Shown one piece after another: positions 1-6,382 of a stretch of 13,850 nucleotides of DNA. Source of the stretch: JAJISG01 sp964347345 (lineage in GTDB: Archaea; Thermoplasmatota; Thermoplasmata; RBG-16-68-12; JAJISG01). The position numbers were made by a program, and so were the translations under genes. The stretch lies in contig CAYFYB010000035.1 of the NCBI GenBank assembly GCA_964347345.1, positions 1-13,850 of the forward strand, given 5' to 3'. How positions within the stretch are numbered: position 1 is the stretch's first letter; each line of letters starts with the position of its first letter. The notes under the pieces are model-generated. The model worked only from the letters and a program-made list of their open reading frames with translations. It made no database searches and was not told where the DNA came from.

Positions 1-2
1 TC

Positions 3-137
3 GACATAACCCAGTTCCTTGCGGAGTGCCTGGACGGGGCGTCGGCCGAGGCCCTTGCGAAGGAGAGGGAGGGGGTGGAGCAGCCCCTTCAGGTTCCAGC
101 GCCCTCCAAGCCGCCAAAGAAGGAAGCCTCATCATGA
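3..137 (+). CDS. C-terminal end of an unidentified protein (partial)
   Basis: This is the last 44 codons of a gene that begins before the window, read in the frame starting at base 3 and ending with TGA at 135-137. The visible tail begins DITQFLAECLDGASAEALAK and runs into a Pro/Lys-rich, probably disordered end (PAPSKPPKKEASS). Its stop overlaps the ATG of the ferredoxin-like gene (ATGA at 134-137), which suggests the two are translationally coupled and work together. That overlap and the codon-like composition are the reasons for calling it coding. No domain can be recognised in this fragment. One possibility is a flavoprotein partner of the ferredoxin: archaeal geranylgeranyl reductases of membrane lipid synthesis are known to sit next to ferredoxins. 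Nothing in these 44 residues shows that directly. Confidence 0.6.
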   Translation, partial: DITQFLAECLDGASAEALAKEREGVEQPLQVPAPSKPPKKEASS

Positions 138-550
138 CCAAGATGGAAGCTCTTCCTGATGCGAGGCTGGCCCGCCATCAATCCCGCCAGACGGCCAAGA
201 AGAGCTTTGATGAGATGCGTCGGAATTTTGTCATCAAGTACCCCCGGGGCAAGGGCGTGGTGGCCTACGTCTACGAGGACATATGCATGGGCTGCATCCA
301 CTGCGCAGACAACTGCCCCGAGAACGTGCGGCCGGACCACGAGGACGCCATCGTCTTCATAGACAGGACCTCCTACCTGCCGGACCTATCCTTCGAGACG
401 CGGAAGTCCTTCATCGTGGAAGAGAACTGTATCGGCTGCGCCAAATGCGCCGTCATCTGCCCCGTGGAAGCCATCGTCATGATTCCCAGGCCAGGCTGGG
501 AGGTCGTGGAGGGAAAGCCTGTTCTTGTCGAGGAGCCGCAGGGGCCCTGA
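134..550 (+). CDS. 2[4Fe-4S] ferredoxin-like protein, possibly NuoI-related
   Basis: This is a 138-residue soluble electron carrier with two complete CxxCxxCxxxCP motifs. Cysteines 51, 54, 57 and 61 form the first and 99, 102, 105 and 109 the second, so it should bind two [4Fe-4S] clusters. The 37 residues between the motifs are longer than in small bacterial ferredoxins and resemble the spacing in NuoI, the complex I subunit with clusters N6a and N6b. A YPRG segment at 36-39, before the first motif, also recalls the YP-x-G region of NuoI. I chose ATG 134 because it overlaps the upstream stop (ATGA). The frame is open back to the window edge, but the part before 134 is low-complexity Gly/Pro-rich sequence and overlaps another coding frame. 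It could be the missing NuoI-like subunit of the complex I operon 6 kb away, or a ferredoxin serving the upstream enzyme. The fold and clusters are firm; the partner is not. Confidence 0.85.
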   Translation: MTKMEALPDARLARHQSRQTAKKSFDEMRRNFVIKYPRGKGVVAYVYEDICMGCIHCADNCPENVRPDHEDAIVFIDRTSYLPDLSFETRKSFIVEENCIGCAKCAVICPVEAIVMIPRPGWEVVEGKPVLVEEPQGP

Positions 551-554
551 TTGC

Positions 555-896
555 ATGGAGACTTCTGAGGAGCCTGGAGTGGGAACGACGACGACTCGCA
601 AGCCTAGGTGGCCGCGGAGGATGTCCAGGGAGGCGGAGATACGCATCATCAAGCAGCTACCAAAGGTGCAGAAGGCCATCCTCATATCCAAGGTCTCCGC
701 GGTGGTCCTTTTCGCCATAGGCCTGGAGGGCCTGTTTATCGGTAACTGGTGGATGGCGGGGGGCTTCCTGCTCTTAGGCGTGCTCTTCACGATCTGGCCC
801 GTCAGGATGAACATGCCCAACGTGTGCCCCAGGTGTGGTCACGTCGAGGAGAAGGGCCAGACAGTCTGCACAGAATGTGGCGTGGCCCTGATGTGA
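555..896 (+). CDS. Small membrane protein with C-terminal zinc ribbon
   Basis: The product is 113 residues. The N-terminal 38 residues are polar and basic. Two hydrophobic segments follow, about residues 41-62 and 64-83, separated by a short GNWW turn, so it is probably a two-helix hairpin in the membrane. The C-terminus holds two CxxC knuckles (Cys91/Cys94 and Cys105/Cys108) in the form CPRCG...CTECG, a zinc-ribbon (rubredoxin-like) knuckle pair that would bind one zinc. The start is uncertain. ATG 555 lies four bases after the ferredoxin stop. An in-frame TTG at 525 and an ATG at 621 are alternatives, the latter immediately preceded by GGAGG and so too close for that to act as its ribosome site. 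The position suggests co-transcription with the ferredoxin-like gene. No specific function can be assigned. The gene ends six bases before the convergent stop of the oxidase on the other strand. Confidence 0.75.
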   Translation: METSEEPGVGTTTTRKPRWPRRMSREAEIRIIKQLPKVQKAILISKVSAVVLFAIGLEGLFIGNWWMAGGFLLLGVLFTIWPVRMNMPNVCPRCGHVEEKGQTVCTECGVALM

Positions 897-902
897 ACCT
901 CC

Positions 903-2324
903 TCAGAGGCCTCGGGGCACCCAGAGGACGTTGGAAGGGTTGATCACGTTGGGAAGGTCCACTCTCTCCTTGATTCTGCGGGCCAAGTTGAACCTCTTCT
1001 CCATGTTGCTCTCGGGCGATAATAGGTGGAGAAGGGGGCTGTACCTGAGTCTGCATCTGTGCTTTCGGGCGATTTGAACCAGCTCTAGCACCCGATCGAA
1101 CCTCTCGCCCCGGTTCAGCGGCTTCTGAGCGAAAGGCAATAGGCCTGCGGTCCCCCCTTGGGAAAGGGTCCCGATGATGCCCAGTCCTGGTCCCTGCCCC
1201 TCCGCCCAAGCTACGATATCGTCCACTAGGGGCTGCACGTCTGCGAGAGAGGCCCGAACCTCCACCAACGGGGTGGGACCTCGCCCCTTTGTGGGAGTGA
1301 CGAGGGGGTGGGCCAGACCATCGACTTCGGTCTTCTTCGTCTCCTTCTTGAAGGCGGAGTCCAACTGTTTCTGCTGCACGGGGAGCGTCTCCTCAGTCCC
1401 CCGGAGGGCCACCTCCACGGTAAGTCCTTCATTTCCTCCCAACGAGACCTTGGAGGCCGTTCCGTCGCCGAAGATCACTTTCAAGGGCTGGCCTTGCGAT
1501 CCTGCAATGCCTCTCAGTGACGCAACGAGATCCTCCATGCTCTCTGGTGCGTATCTGAAGATTCTCACCGCCTCGACGGCTGGCAAGAGCGTGAACGTCA
1601 CGGAAACCGGGACGGCGAGATTACGCCCCATGGCCAGCAGGAGGGAATTGAGGTCATAGCCCGAGGCGTTGTTGGGTACCTGGTCAAATCCACTCTCGCC
1701 ATAGCGCGTGTCGGCGGCCAGAAAGTCGATGTTTCTCACGTACCGCTCGGGACCCCCCGAGTATGACGTCAAGATGGCGGTGCCTGCGACGATGTCCCCC
1801 ATGAGGTGGTCGTGGGGGAAGATGGGGAAGAGAGGAAACAGCCATCCCTGTGACGCGCAGGTGTCGAACACATCCTTCCACCTGGTCCCCACCTCGCATC
1901 GGACAGTTCCATTCTCCTCGTCGAGGCTGATGCCCTTTAGGTTCGATAGATCAAGGTGGAAACCATCCAGATGAGGGAGCACCTCTCCGTCGAAGGGATC
2001 CTCCTTTGGACCCCAATCGACCGACAATTCTCTATCTCTCATCATGGCGAGCTGTGTCCTGACGTAGTGAAGGGAGTCGCTCGCCAGTCCCAGGTTCACG
2101 CTCGCTATCTCGCCAGTCGCGACACCTATAGCAAGGGAAATTTCCTCCGCTTCGGCTACGGGTATCCTGATGACACTCACGCTCTCGAAGAGTCGTTTCA
2201 GGTCATCGGGAAGGATGTGCCTGTCCCTGAGGTAGACTGCCCTGACGAGTTCCTCCCTGGGGAGGGCCTGCAGCCCAGGGTAGCCTGCCAGCTTCTCCCT
2301 GAAGTCCACGTCTTCAAAGGGCAT
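903..2324 (-). CDS. FAD-linked oxidase paralogue with degenerate FAD-binding loop
   Basis: This 473-residue protein aligns by eye with its upstream neighbour over the PCMH-type FAD domain. Its residues about 130-250 (GISLDEENGTVRCEVGTRW, then PLFPIFPHDHLMGDIVAGTA, then LLLAMGRNLAVPVSVTFTLLP) match the neighbour's equivalents in order. The C-terminal VINPSNVL (near 460) resembles the ILNPGK ending of GlcD-type enzymes. It has no PRGGGTS loop, the segment that normally holds the FAD pyrophosphate. In its place is a longer acidic, unrelated stretch (about 69-125). It may therefore bind no FAD, or bind it differently, and may serve as a structural or regulatory partner, much as GlcD and GlcE are paired paralogues in glycolate oxidase (although GlcE keeps its FAD site). 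Only one base separates its ATG from the neighbour's stop, so the two are surely co-translated. The substrate is unknown. Confidence 0.8.
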   Translation of the reverse strand: MPFEDVDFREKLAGYPGLQALPREELVRAVYLRDRHILPDDLKRLFESVSVIRIPVAEAEEISLAIGVATGEIASVNLGLASDSLHYVRTQLAMMRDRELSVDWGPKEDPFDGEVLPHLDGFHLDLSNLKGISLDEENGTVRCEVGTRWKDVFDTCASQGWLFPLFPIFPHDHLMGDIVAGTAILTSYSGGPERYVRNIDFLAADTRYGESGFDQVPNNASGYDLNSLLLAMGRNLAVPVSVTFTLLPAVEAVRIFRYAPESMEDLVASLRGIAGSQGQPLKVIFGDGTASKVSLGGNEGLTVEVALRGTEETLPVQQKQLDSAFKKETKKTEVDGLAHPLVTPTKGRGPTPLVEVRASLADVQPLVDDIVAWAEGQGPGLGIIGTLSQGGTAGLLPFAQKPLNRGERFDRVLELVQIARKHRCRLRYSPLLHLLSPESNMEKRFNLARRIKERVDLPNVINPSNVLWVPRGL

Positions 2325-2325
2325 C

Positions 2326-3840
2326 CTACCGCCTCCTCAGCCTGCGTATGTACTTGTCCGAAGGCATCAGTTTTCGCAGGGCTCCAAGGGCCCGGAGACC
2401 TCGTCTCATCAGGCCGGGCGGGATCTCCGGCGGAACAAGAGGCGGCTTCCTGCCCATGCTGCCAAGGAGCTTCCCCCTGTTCAGGACGGCTTCGGGGTCT
2501 ACTGCCTCCTTAACGCCCTTCATGTAGGCGGCCACATGTCCGTGCATGGCCTCGAGGTTGTACGAGGCTAACAGGCCCAGGCCGAGAGGATGTCCTTCCA
2601 GCTCCGTCAGAATGCGATGATACCGCTCGACGAAGGATATGGCGAGCTGCCCCCTTAGAAACCTCTCGTTGGTCAGGATGTAGGGTGCCAGGTAGGCAGA
2701 GCTACCATCCACGAGGAACCCATGGAAGGCTGGTTCAGACCTCACCTTCTTTGCCGCTCGGACAGTCATCTCCATGGCCTCCCCCAACCTCCTTGAAGGG
2801 AGGAGGCCCTCCGCGGTCACCAGGCCCCCGGAGATCCTGCGGGCGTTGTAGGGCTCGTGCCTGTCCTCCCACAGGACTGAGCCCGCTCCATCCTGCTTCG
2901 TTCCTCCAGAGCCGGACAGGACTGACTCTGCGGCCGCCTTCTCGGCCTCCACCATCTCCTTCACACCTGCAAAGGCTATGACGACCAAGGCCGGAACCTC
3001 TGGAACCTCCTTCAGGAGGGCCCTCTGGAGCAAGAGGTGGGAACCATCCATGAAGCCGACGTGGTAAGGCCTTACGGGGCTCCGTGAAAGCTGCAGCAGC
3101 CCCTCTCCCATGGCCCCGACGCTGTCGAAGCTGAAAGCGGAAGTAGCCACGGCGGATGGCGCGGGAACCAGCCTCAGCGTGGCTTTGGTGATTGCCCCCA
3201 GGGTCCCCTCGGCTCCAAGGAAGAGGTGCGTGAGGTTGTAGTTGAAGGAACCCAAATCAAAGCCCCGCTCTCCGGTCTCTATGATCTGACCGTCGGGGAG
3301 GGCCACTTCCAGGCTGCGAACCCACTGTGAGAGGGCGCCATGCCCGAAGGAACCAATCCCAACCCCTCCGTTGCTCAGAAAACCGCCTATCGTCGATGAT
3401 CTGCTGAAGATGGGAACCACAGGCAGAGACATGCCGGCTTGGGCCACCGCTTCCATAACAGCCTCCCAGGTGGCTCCCGCCTCTGCTGTCACGCACATCC
3501 GCTCCTTGTCCACCTCCTCCACCCGGTTCATCAGGTTGGTGCAAAGGAGGATTCCTCCGACGTTTGGCACGCTTCCGCCATGGAGGGATGTGCCACCTCC
3601 CCTGGGAACCACGGGGATCTTCAGCTCGCTCCCTAGCTGCAGTACACGGACCACCTCCTGCGGGGACTTGGGGAGGACAATGATATCGGGCTTCAGCTGG
3701 AACTGTATGCCAGCCTGTTTTGGTAATGAGGCGAAGTCGTGGCCGTAGACAATCTTCTCTGTGGGATCCGTTGAGACGCGGTTTTCCCCCAGAGTGTCGC
3801 GGAGCCTCTTATACGCGTAGCTAAGGTCGCTATAGACCAT
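2326..3840 (-). CDS. FAD-linked oxidoreductase, GlcD/D-lactate dehydrogenase family
   Basis: The product is 504 residues, a normal length for this flavoprotein family, which oxidises 2-hydroxy acids and related compounds. The FAD-binding type 4 (PCMH) domain is clear: PDIIVLPKSPQEVVRVL at 51-67, the pyrophosphate loop PRGGGTS at 79-85, and GAEGTLGAITKATLRLVP at 209-226, with the FAD-oxidase C-terminal domain after it. The end shows a VLNRGKLLG variant of the usual ILNPGK motif, then a strongly basic tail (MRRGLRALGALRK...RRLRRR) that could hold it to the membrane or to RNA or a partner. There is no signal peptide or twin-arginine motif, so it is cytoplasmic despite lying next to tat genes. 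I chose ATG 3840, preceded by GGTGG. GTG 3852 is the alternative, lying 28 bases from the TATA box and so fitting a leaderless start. No GlcF-like iron-sulfur gene is nearby, and the substrate cannot be read from the sequence. Confidence 0.88.
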   Translation of the reverse strand: MVYSDLSYAYKRLRDTLGENRVSTDPTEKIVYGHDFASLPKQAGIQFQLKPDIIVLPKSPQEVVRVLQLGSELKIPVVPRGGGTSLHGGSVPNVGGILLCTNLMNRVEEVDKERMCVTAEAGATWEAVMEAVAQAGMSLPVVPIFSRSSTIGGFLSNGGVGIGSFGHGALSQWVRSLEVALPDGQIIETGERGFDLGSFNYNLTHLFLGAEGTLGAITKATLRLVPAPSAVATSAFSFDSVGAMGEGLLQLSRSPVRPYHVGFMDGSHLLLQRALLKEVPEVPALVVIAFAGVKEMVEAEKAAAESVLSGSGGTKQDGAGSVLWEDRHEPYNARRISGGLVTAEGLLPSRRLGEAMEMTVRAAKKVRSEPAFHGFLVDGSSAYLAPYILTNERFLRGQLAISFVERYHRILTELEGHPLGLGLLASYNLEAMHGHVAAYMKGVKEAVDPEAVLNRGKLLGSMGRKPPLVPPEIPPGLMRRGLRALGALRKLMPSDKYIRRLRRR

Positions 3841-3873
3841 AGCAGGAACCACCGGCGGCTCTCAATGGGCCAG

Positions 3874-3887
3874 CCGTTATTAATCTT
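3874..3887 (-). promoter_or_regulatory. Candidate TATA-box promoter of the FAD oxidase pair
   Basis: On the minus strand the gap between tatA and the oxidase reads AAGATTAATAACGG, with an AT-rich core (TTAATAA, 3883-3877) in otherwise GC-rich DNA. Its centre is about 28 bases from GTG 3852 and 40 bases from ATG 3840. Transcription would thus begin near 3853, giving either a leaderless GTG start or a 13-base leader carrying GGTGG before the ATG. The purine-rich bases just upstream are only a weak BRE match. Confidence 0.45.
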
Positions 3888-3903
3888 AGGGATGGGAACA
3901 GGA

Positions 3904-4356
3904 CTAGATCCCGAGGTTCTCGATGATGCGGTCCTTCAGCTGATCCGCGTCCAGGCCCGCACCCTTGAACCCCAGGGTCTTCGCAAGAGACTCCAGCTTC
4001 TCCTTCGCCAGTGTGTCCAAGGACTTGATGATAGATACCTTCAGGTCCCTCTCCTTCTTGCCAAGGACGTCGATGCCCAGCTGCCGTGCTGCATCAAGAA
4101 TCCTCGGACTTATCTCCACTACCTTCTGGGCTTCTGGCAGAGTCGGGGTCTCCGACAGCTCTTTCTTCAACTCCCTCTCGACCTCCATCCTGCCCCTTCG
4201 GAATTCTCCAATGGCCTTCCCGATGCCTCGGGCAAGCTCGGGGAGCTTCGTAGGTCCCAGGAGGAGGACGATGGCAATGATGACCAGCAGTATGATCCAT
4301 TCGAAGTTCGCGATGATCAGGGAAGAGCTCCTTGCGAACTGGGATAGGAATTCCAC
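3904..4356 (-). CDS. tatA: Sec-independent protein translocase TatA with extended C-terminus
   Basis: This is the TatA/TatB-type subunit of the twin-arginine system, which exports folded proteins across the membrane. It is 150 residues long. One transmembrane helix (about 18-33, EWIILLVIIAIVLLL) is followed by the hinge GP at 34-35 and the family amphipathic helix (KLPELARGIGKAIGEFRRG, 37-55). Most TatA proteins end within 50-90 residues. Here about 90 extra cytoplasmic residues include two similar segments, 86-113 and 121-148, which align without gaps (LG, G, LK and II kept at matching positions) and look like SAP/Rho_N-type helix-turn-helix repeats. I chose GTG 4356 because GAGGG lies seven bases upstream; GTG 4362 is also possible. 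It sits downstream of tatC but has its own TATA box. Whether it acts as TatA or TatB cannot be decided. Confidence 0.9.
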   Translation of the reverse strand: MEFLSQFARSSSLIIANFEWIILLVIIAIVLLLGPTKLPELARGIGKAIGEFRRGRMEVERELKKELSETPTLPEAQKVVEISPRILDAARQLGIDVLGKKERDLKVSIIKSLDTLAKEKLESLAKTLGFKGAGLDADQLKDRIIENLGI

Positions 4357-4392
4357 AGACACACCCTCTAGTATGGACTACTACTCCTATGG

Positions 4393-4406
4393 TTATATCC
4401 TTTTCG
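4393..4406 (-). promoter_or_regulatory. BRE/TATA promoter of tatA
   Basis: The minus strand reads CGAAAAGGATATAACC here. An A-rich BRE-like element (4401-4406) directly precedes a GGATATAA box (4393-4400). The predicted start of transcription, about 26 bases on, is near 4370. That leaves a very short leader containing GAGGG before the GTG start of tatA. This matches archaeal promoter architecture and would let tatA be expressed independently of tatC. Confidence 0.6.
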
Positions 4407-4412
4407 CAAGTC

Positions 4413-4437
4413 CCGGGCCACTCTGGAGATGACCCGG
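4413..4437 (-). other. Hairpin between tatC and tatA
   Basis: On the minus strand CCGGGTCA and TGGCCCGG form an eight-pair stem (one G-U pair) around a nine-base loop. It lies just after the tatC stop and just before the tatA BRE/TATA element. No T tract follows it on the minus strand, so it is not a typical terminator. It could be a processing or stability element at the 3' end of the tatC message, or chance pairing in GC-rich DNA. Confidence 0.4.
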
Positions 4438-4452
4438 TCGAGATGCGTAACC

Positions 4453-6168
4453 TCAGGGCGTCTGCAGAACAGGATAGATAGCCCCGAATCTGGTGTCTAC
4501 ATACCACAGGTAGGTGAACTGCGTCGCGGACTCTCCGCTGAGCCAGACCTTCAGATCCCCCTCTCCAGACCACTGGAAGGACCTGCTCAAGTATAGGGTG
4601 ACGCCCAGCGCATCGAGGCCCTGGTCCTCGACAGCCATGGTATAGCTGTAGGTCGTGTTGTTCACCTGAAGCTCCTGCATCGAGGTTTCCAGAGTCCAGC
4701 CCGGCCCGACGGCGGAGAAGACGCCCATGGTGGCGAGAGTGAGCTGCTCCGTGGAGGGCAGTGGGACACCCGACTCCCCGAGGACTTGGAGGGACGGAGA
4801 TTCCGGCAAGACATCGTACTTGAAGAGCAAGGACTCCCTCTGAACGGTTTCGTCTGGGTCCAAGAGCCCGTTCCTGTTGACATCGGAGAACTCCCGCCGC
4901 TGGAAGATTTGGTAGTTGACCCTGATCCCGAGGGTGTACACCGCAGCGTTCCCTTCAGTGACCGTTACCGTCAGGGATCGTATGCCCTCTCCTGTCCAGA
5001 GCGCCGGGTGCGCGGCGAAAGTTGAGGTGTTCTCCGTTGCTGAAAAAGGGCCTCCGGGAGCCGTAGCGGAGGCGAAGGCCACCCGTTGGCCACTGGCAGA
5101 CATCGCCGACCAGCGAAGAACTATCGTCGTGTTGTTGGTGATTCTCAAGGTGGTCTTGGAGTGCATGTCGGGGGCCAGGGGATCTGGAGAGTAGAGTACG
5201 AAGGCAGGAAGGGCCATGGACACGTTCCCAGTTCCAAGGAGCGTGTCGGAGACCTCCACGGGGGGAGAGAAGATGGCCCGATTGTAGTATAAGAAACCCC
5301 CTGTCAGGGCGAGGAGAAGTATGATGACCACTGACCAGACGGCATAGTTCGACTTCTTCTCGTCCTCCTTCACCCGCAGCCCCTGCCTGTCCTCCCAGGT
5401 CCGGTTTGCCATCACGTACCCGACCGCGTAGAGTCCTGTCATGGGTATGGCTACCAGGAGCATTGTGATCCCGCTGCCATCGGGAGTTATCAGCGCTCCA
5501 AAGAAGAAGAAGGCCACGAGGGCCACCCTCCAGTACTTCTTCCATACGCCAGGCTCGATGACTCCCAGGGCGGTCAAGCCCCACATTATGATCGGGGTCT
5601 GGAAGGCTAGCCCCATTCCGAGAAAGAAAAGGAGGACCATGTCGAAGAACTGGTCCGGGCCCACGAAGGGCGTAAGCCCCATGCTCAGGCCCACGCCGTA
5701 GAGGAACTCGAAGGCGATGGGAAGGATTATGACGTAGGCGAGGGCGACGCCCAGGACGAACAGAAGCGTGGCAGGTACGGTGATCTTCGCGATAGTCTCC
5801 CTCTCCTTGGCGTGTAAGCCGGGTGCCAGAAACTTGGAGGCCTGGTAGACAATCATGGGCATGGATGTAAGGACGGCCAGGAAGATCGACACCTTGAACT
5901 GGACTATGATGGCTTCCGCAGGGTGTAGCTGCACCCTCTGGACGAACTCTGGCAGTAAGGTGTCCATCAGAAGCTTGACTACCTGTATGGAGACGGCCCC
6001 GTAGAAGTCAGGCCAAGGGTACGGTATGGGAATCCCACTGACCTCAACCCAGCGGATGGCAAAGGTGACGTAGAATATGAAGAGTGGGAGAAGCGTCCAG
6101 AGCACTTTGAAGGCCCTCTTGCGGAGCTCCTCCAGGTGCTCCAGTATCGTCATCGGCCGATCTTCCAT
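4453..6168 (-). CDS. tatC: TatC translocase fused to an extra helix and a calcium-loop outer domain
   Basis: This is the twin-arginine signal receptor TatC with an uncommon extension, 571 residues in all against roughly 230-300 for a usual TatC. Residues 1 to about 260 carry the TatC core: the N-terminal HLEELRKR motif (11-18), six hydrophobic helices, and the conserved loop acidic motif in APGLHAKERE (115-124). A charged linker (VKEDEKKS) leads to a seventh helix (about 277-296), after which roughly 275 residues should lie outside the cell. This part is rich in short beta-like stretches, has N-glycosylation sequons (Asn315, 345, 346, 380, 503, 504) and a perfect EF-hand/dockerin-type loop, DVNRNGLLDPDE at 429-440. 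I chose ATG 6168 because a TATA box is centred 27-28 bases upstream, fitting a leaderless message; TTG 6186 and ATG 6153 are alternatives. The outer domain may stabilise the translocon or handle substrates emerging from it; that role is speculation. Confidence 0.92.
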   Translation of the reverse strand: MEDRPMTILEHLEELRKRAFKVLWTLLPLFIFYVTFAIRWVEVSGIPIPYPWPDFYGAVSIQVVKLLMDTLLPEFVQRVQLHPAEAIIVQFKVSIFLAVLTSMPMIVYQASKFLAPGLHAKERETIAKITVPATLLFVLGVALAYVIILPIAFEFLYGVGLSMGLTPFVGPDQFFDMVLLFFLGMGLAFQTPIIMWGLTALGVIEPGVWKKYWRVALVAFFFFGALITPDGSGITMLLVAIPMTGLYAVGYVMANRTWEDRQGLRVKEDEKKSNYAVWSVVIILLLALTGGFLYYNRAIFSPPVEVSDTLLGTGNVSMALPAFVLYSPDPLAPDMHSKTTLRITNNTTIVLRWSAMSASGQRVAFASATAPGGPFSATENTSTFAAHPALWTGEGIRSLTVTVTEGNAAVYTLGIRVNYQIFQRREFSDVNRNGLLDPDETVQRESLLFKYDVLPESPSLQVLGESGVPLPSTEQLTLATMGVFSAVGPGWTLETSMQELQVNNTTYSYTMAVEDQGLDALGVTLYLSRSFQWSGEGDLKVWLSGESATQFTYLWYVDTRFGAIYPVLQTP

Positions 6169-6190
6169 CGTGTTAAGTATGTCCAAGCAG

Positions 6191-6200
6191 TATTATAATA
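6191..6200 (-). promoter_or_regulatory. TATA box of tatC
   Basis: TATTATAATA is its own reverse complement and stands out in GC-rich surroundings. Its centre is 27-28 bases before ATG 6168, the spacing expected when an archaeal transcript starts at the start codon itself. No Shine-Dalgarno-like sequence precedes that ATG, which supports a leaderless tatC message. Being symmetrical, the box could in principle also fire rightwards, but the 6301 box is better placed for the next gene. Confidence 0.6.
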
Positions 6201-6294
6201 GTCATCCTCCAGTCGCCTGGCATGGGTGAAGTGGTGTCACGAATCCCGTTCTCCTCATCGATACTGATAATATACTGTGAGAATAATAATTGTC

Positions 6295-6308
6295 AAAAAA
6301 TTCATATA
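6295..6308 (+). promoter_or_regulatory. BRE/TATA promoter of the 63-residue protein gene
   Basis: An A run (AAAAAA, 6295-6300) directly precedes TTCATATA (6301-6308), giving a BRE-plus-TATA arrangement. Transcription would begin near 6330, leaving a leader of about 52 bases that starts with the hairpin at 6331-6360. Other AT-rich stretches at 6265-6290 could be alternative boxes or regulator sites. Confidence 0.5.
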
Positions 6309-6330
6309 GCATGAAGGGGATATGTCTCTT

Positions 6331-6360
6331 GCCCAACTGGCGGAGGCACGCTGGATGGGC
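6331..6360 (+). promoter_or_regulatory. 5' leader hairpin before the 63-residue protein gene
   Basis: The arms GCCCAACTGGCG and CGCTGGATGGGC pair in eleven of twelve positions (two G-U pairs, one A-A mismatch) around the six-base loop GAGGCA. The hairpin begins at the start of transcription predicted from the 6301 TATA box, so the RNA would open with this stem. It ends eight bases before the ribosome binding site GGGGAGGG (6368-6375). It could protect the 5' end of the RNA or control translation. No known riboswitch class is recognised. Confidence 0.5.
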
Positions 6361-6382
6361 AGCGTAAGGGGAGGGTTAGGCT

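Noticed and set aside
890..915. Terminator between the convergent stops at 896 and 903
   Set aside because: Only six bases separate the stops, and neither strand shows a T tract or a convincing stem.
1956..2513. Open frame of 185 codons on the plus strand across the junction of the two oxidase genes
   Set aside because: It lies opposite two clear flavoprotein genes, spans their junction and shows no domain.
2326..3840. FAD oxidases as Tat substrates because they adjoin tatA and tatC
   Set aside because: Neither oxidase has a twin-arginine motif or an N-terminal signal peptide; proximity alone does not support it.
6311..6367. Eighteen-codon upstream open frame (ATG 6311 to TAA) in the leader of the 63-residue gene
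   Set aside because: Its start lies upstream of the predicted transcription start, no ribosome site precedes it, and the same bases form the leader hairpin.
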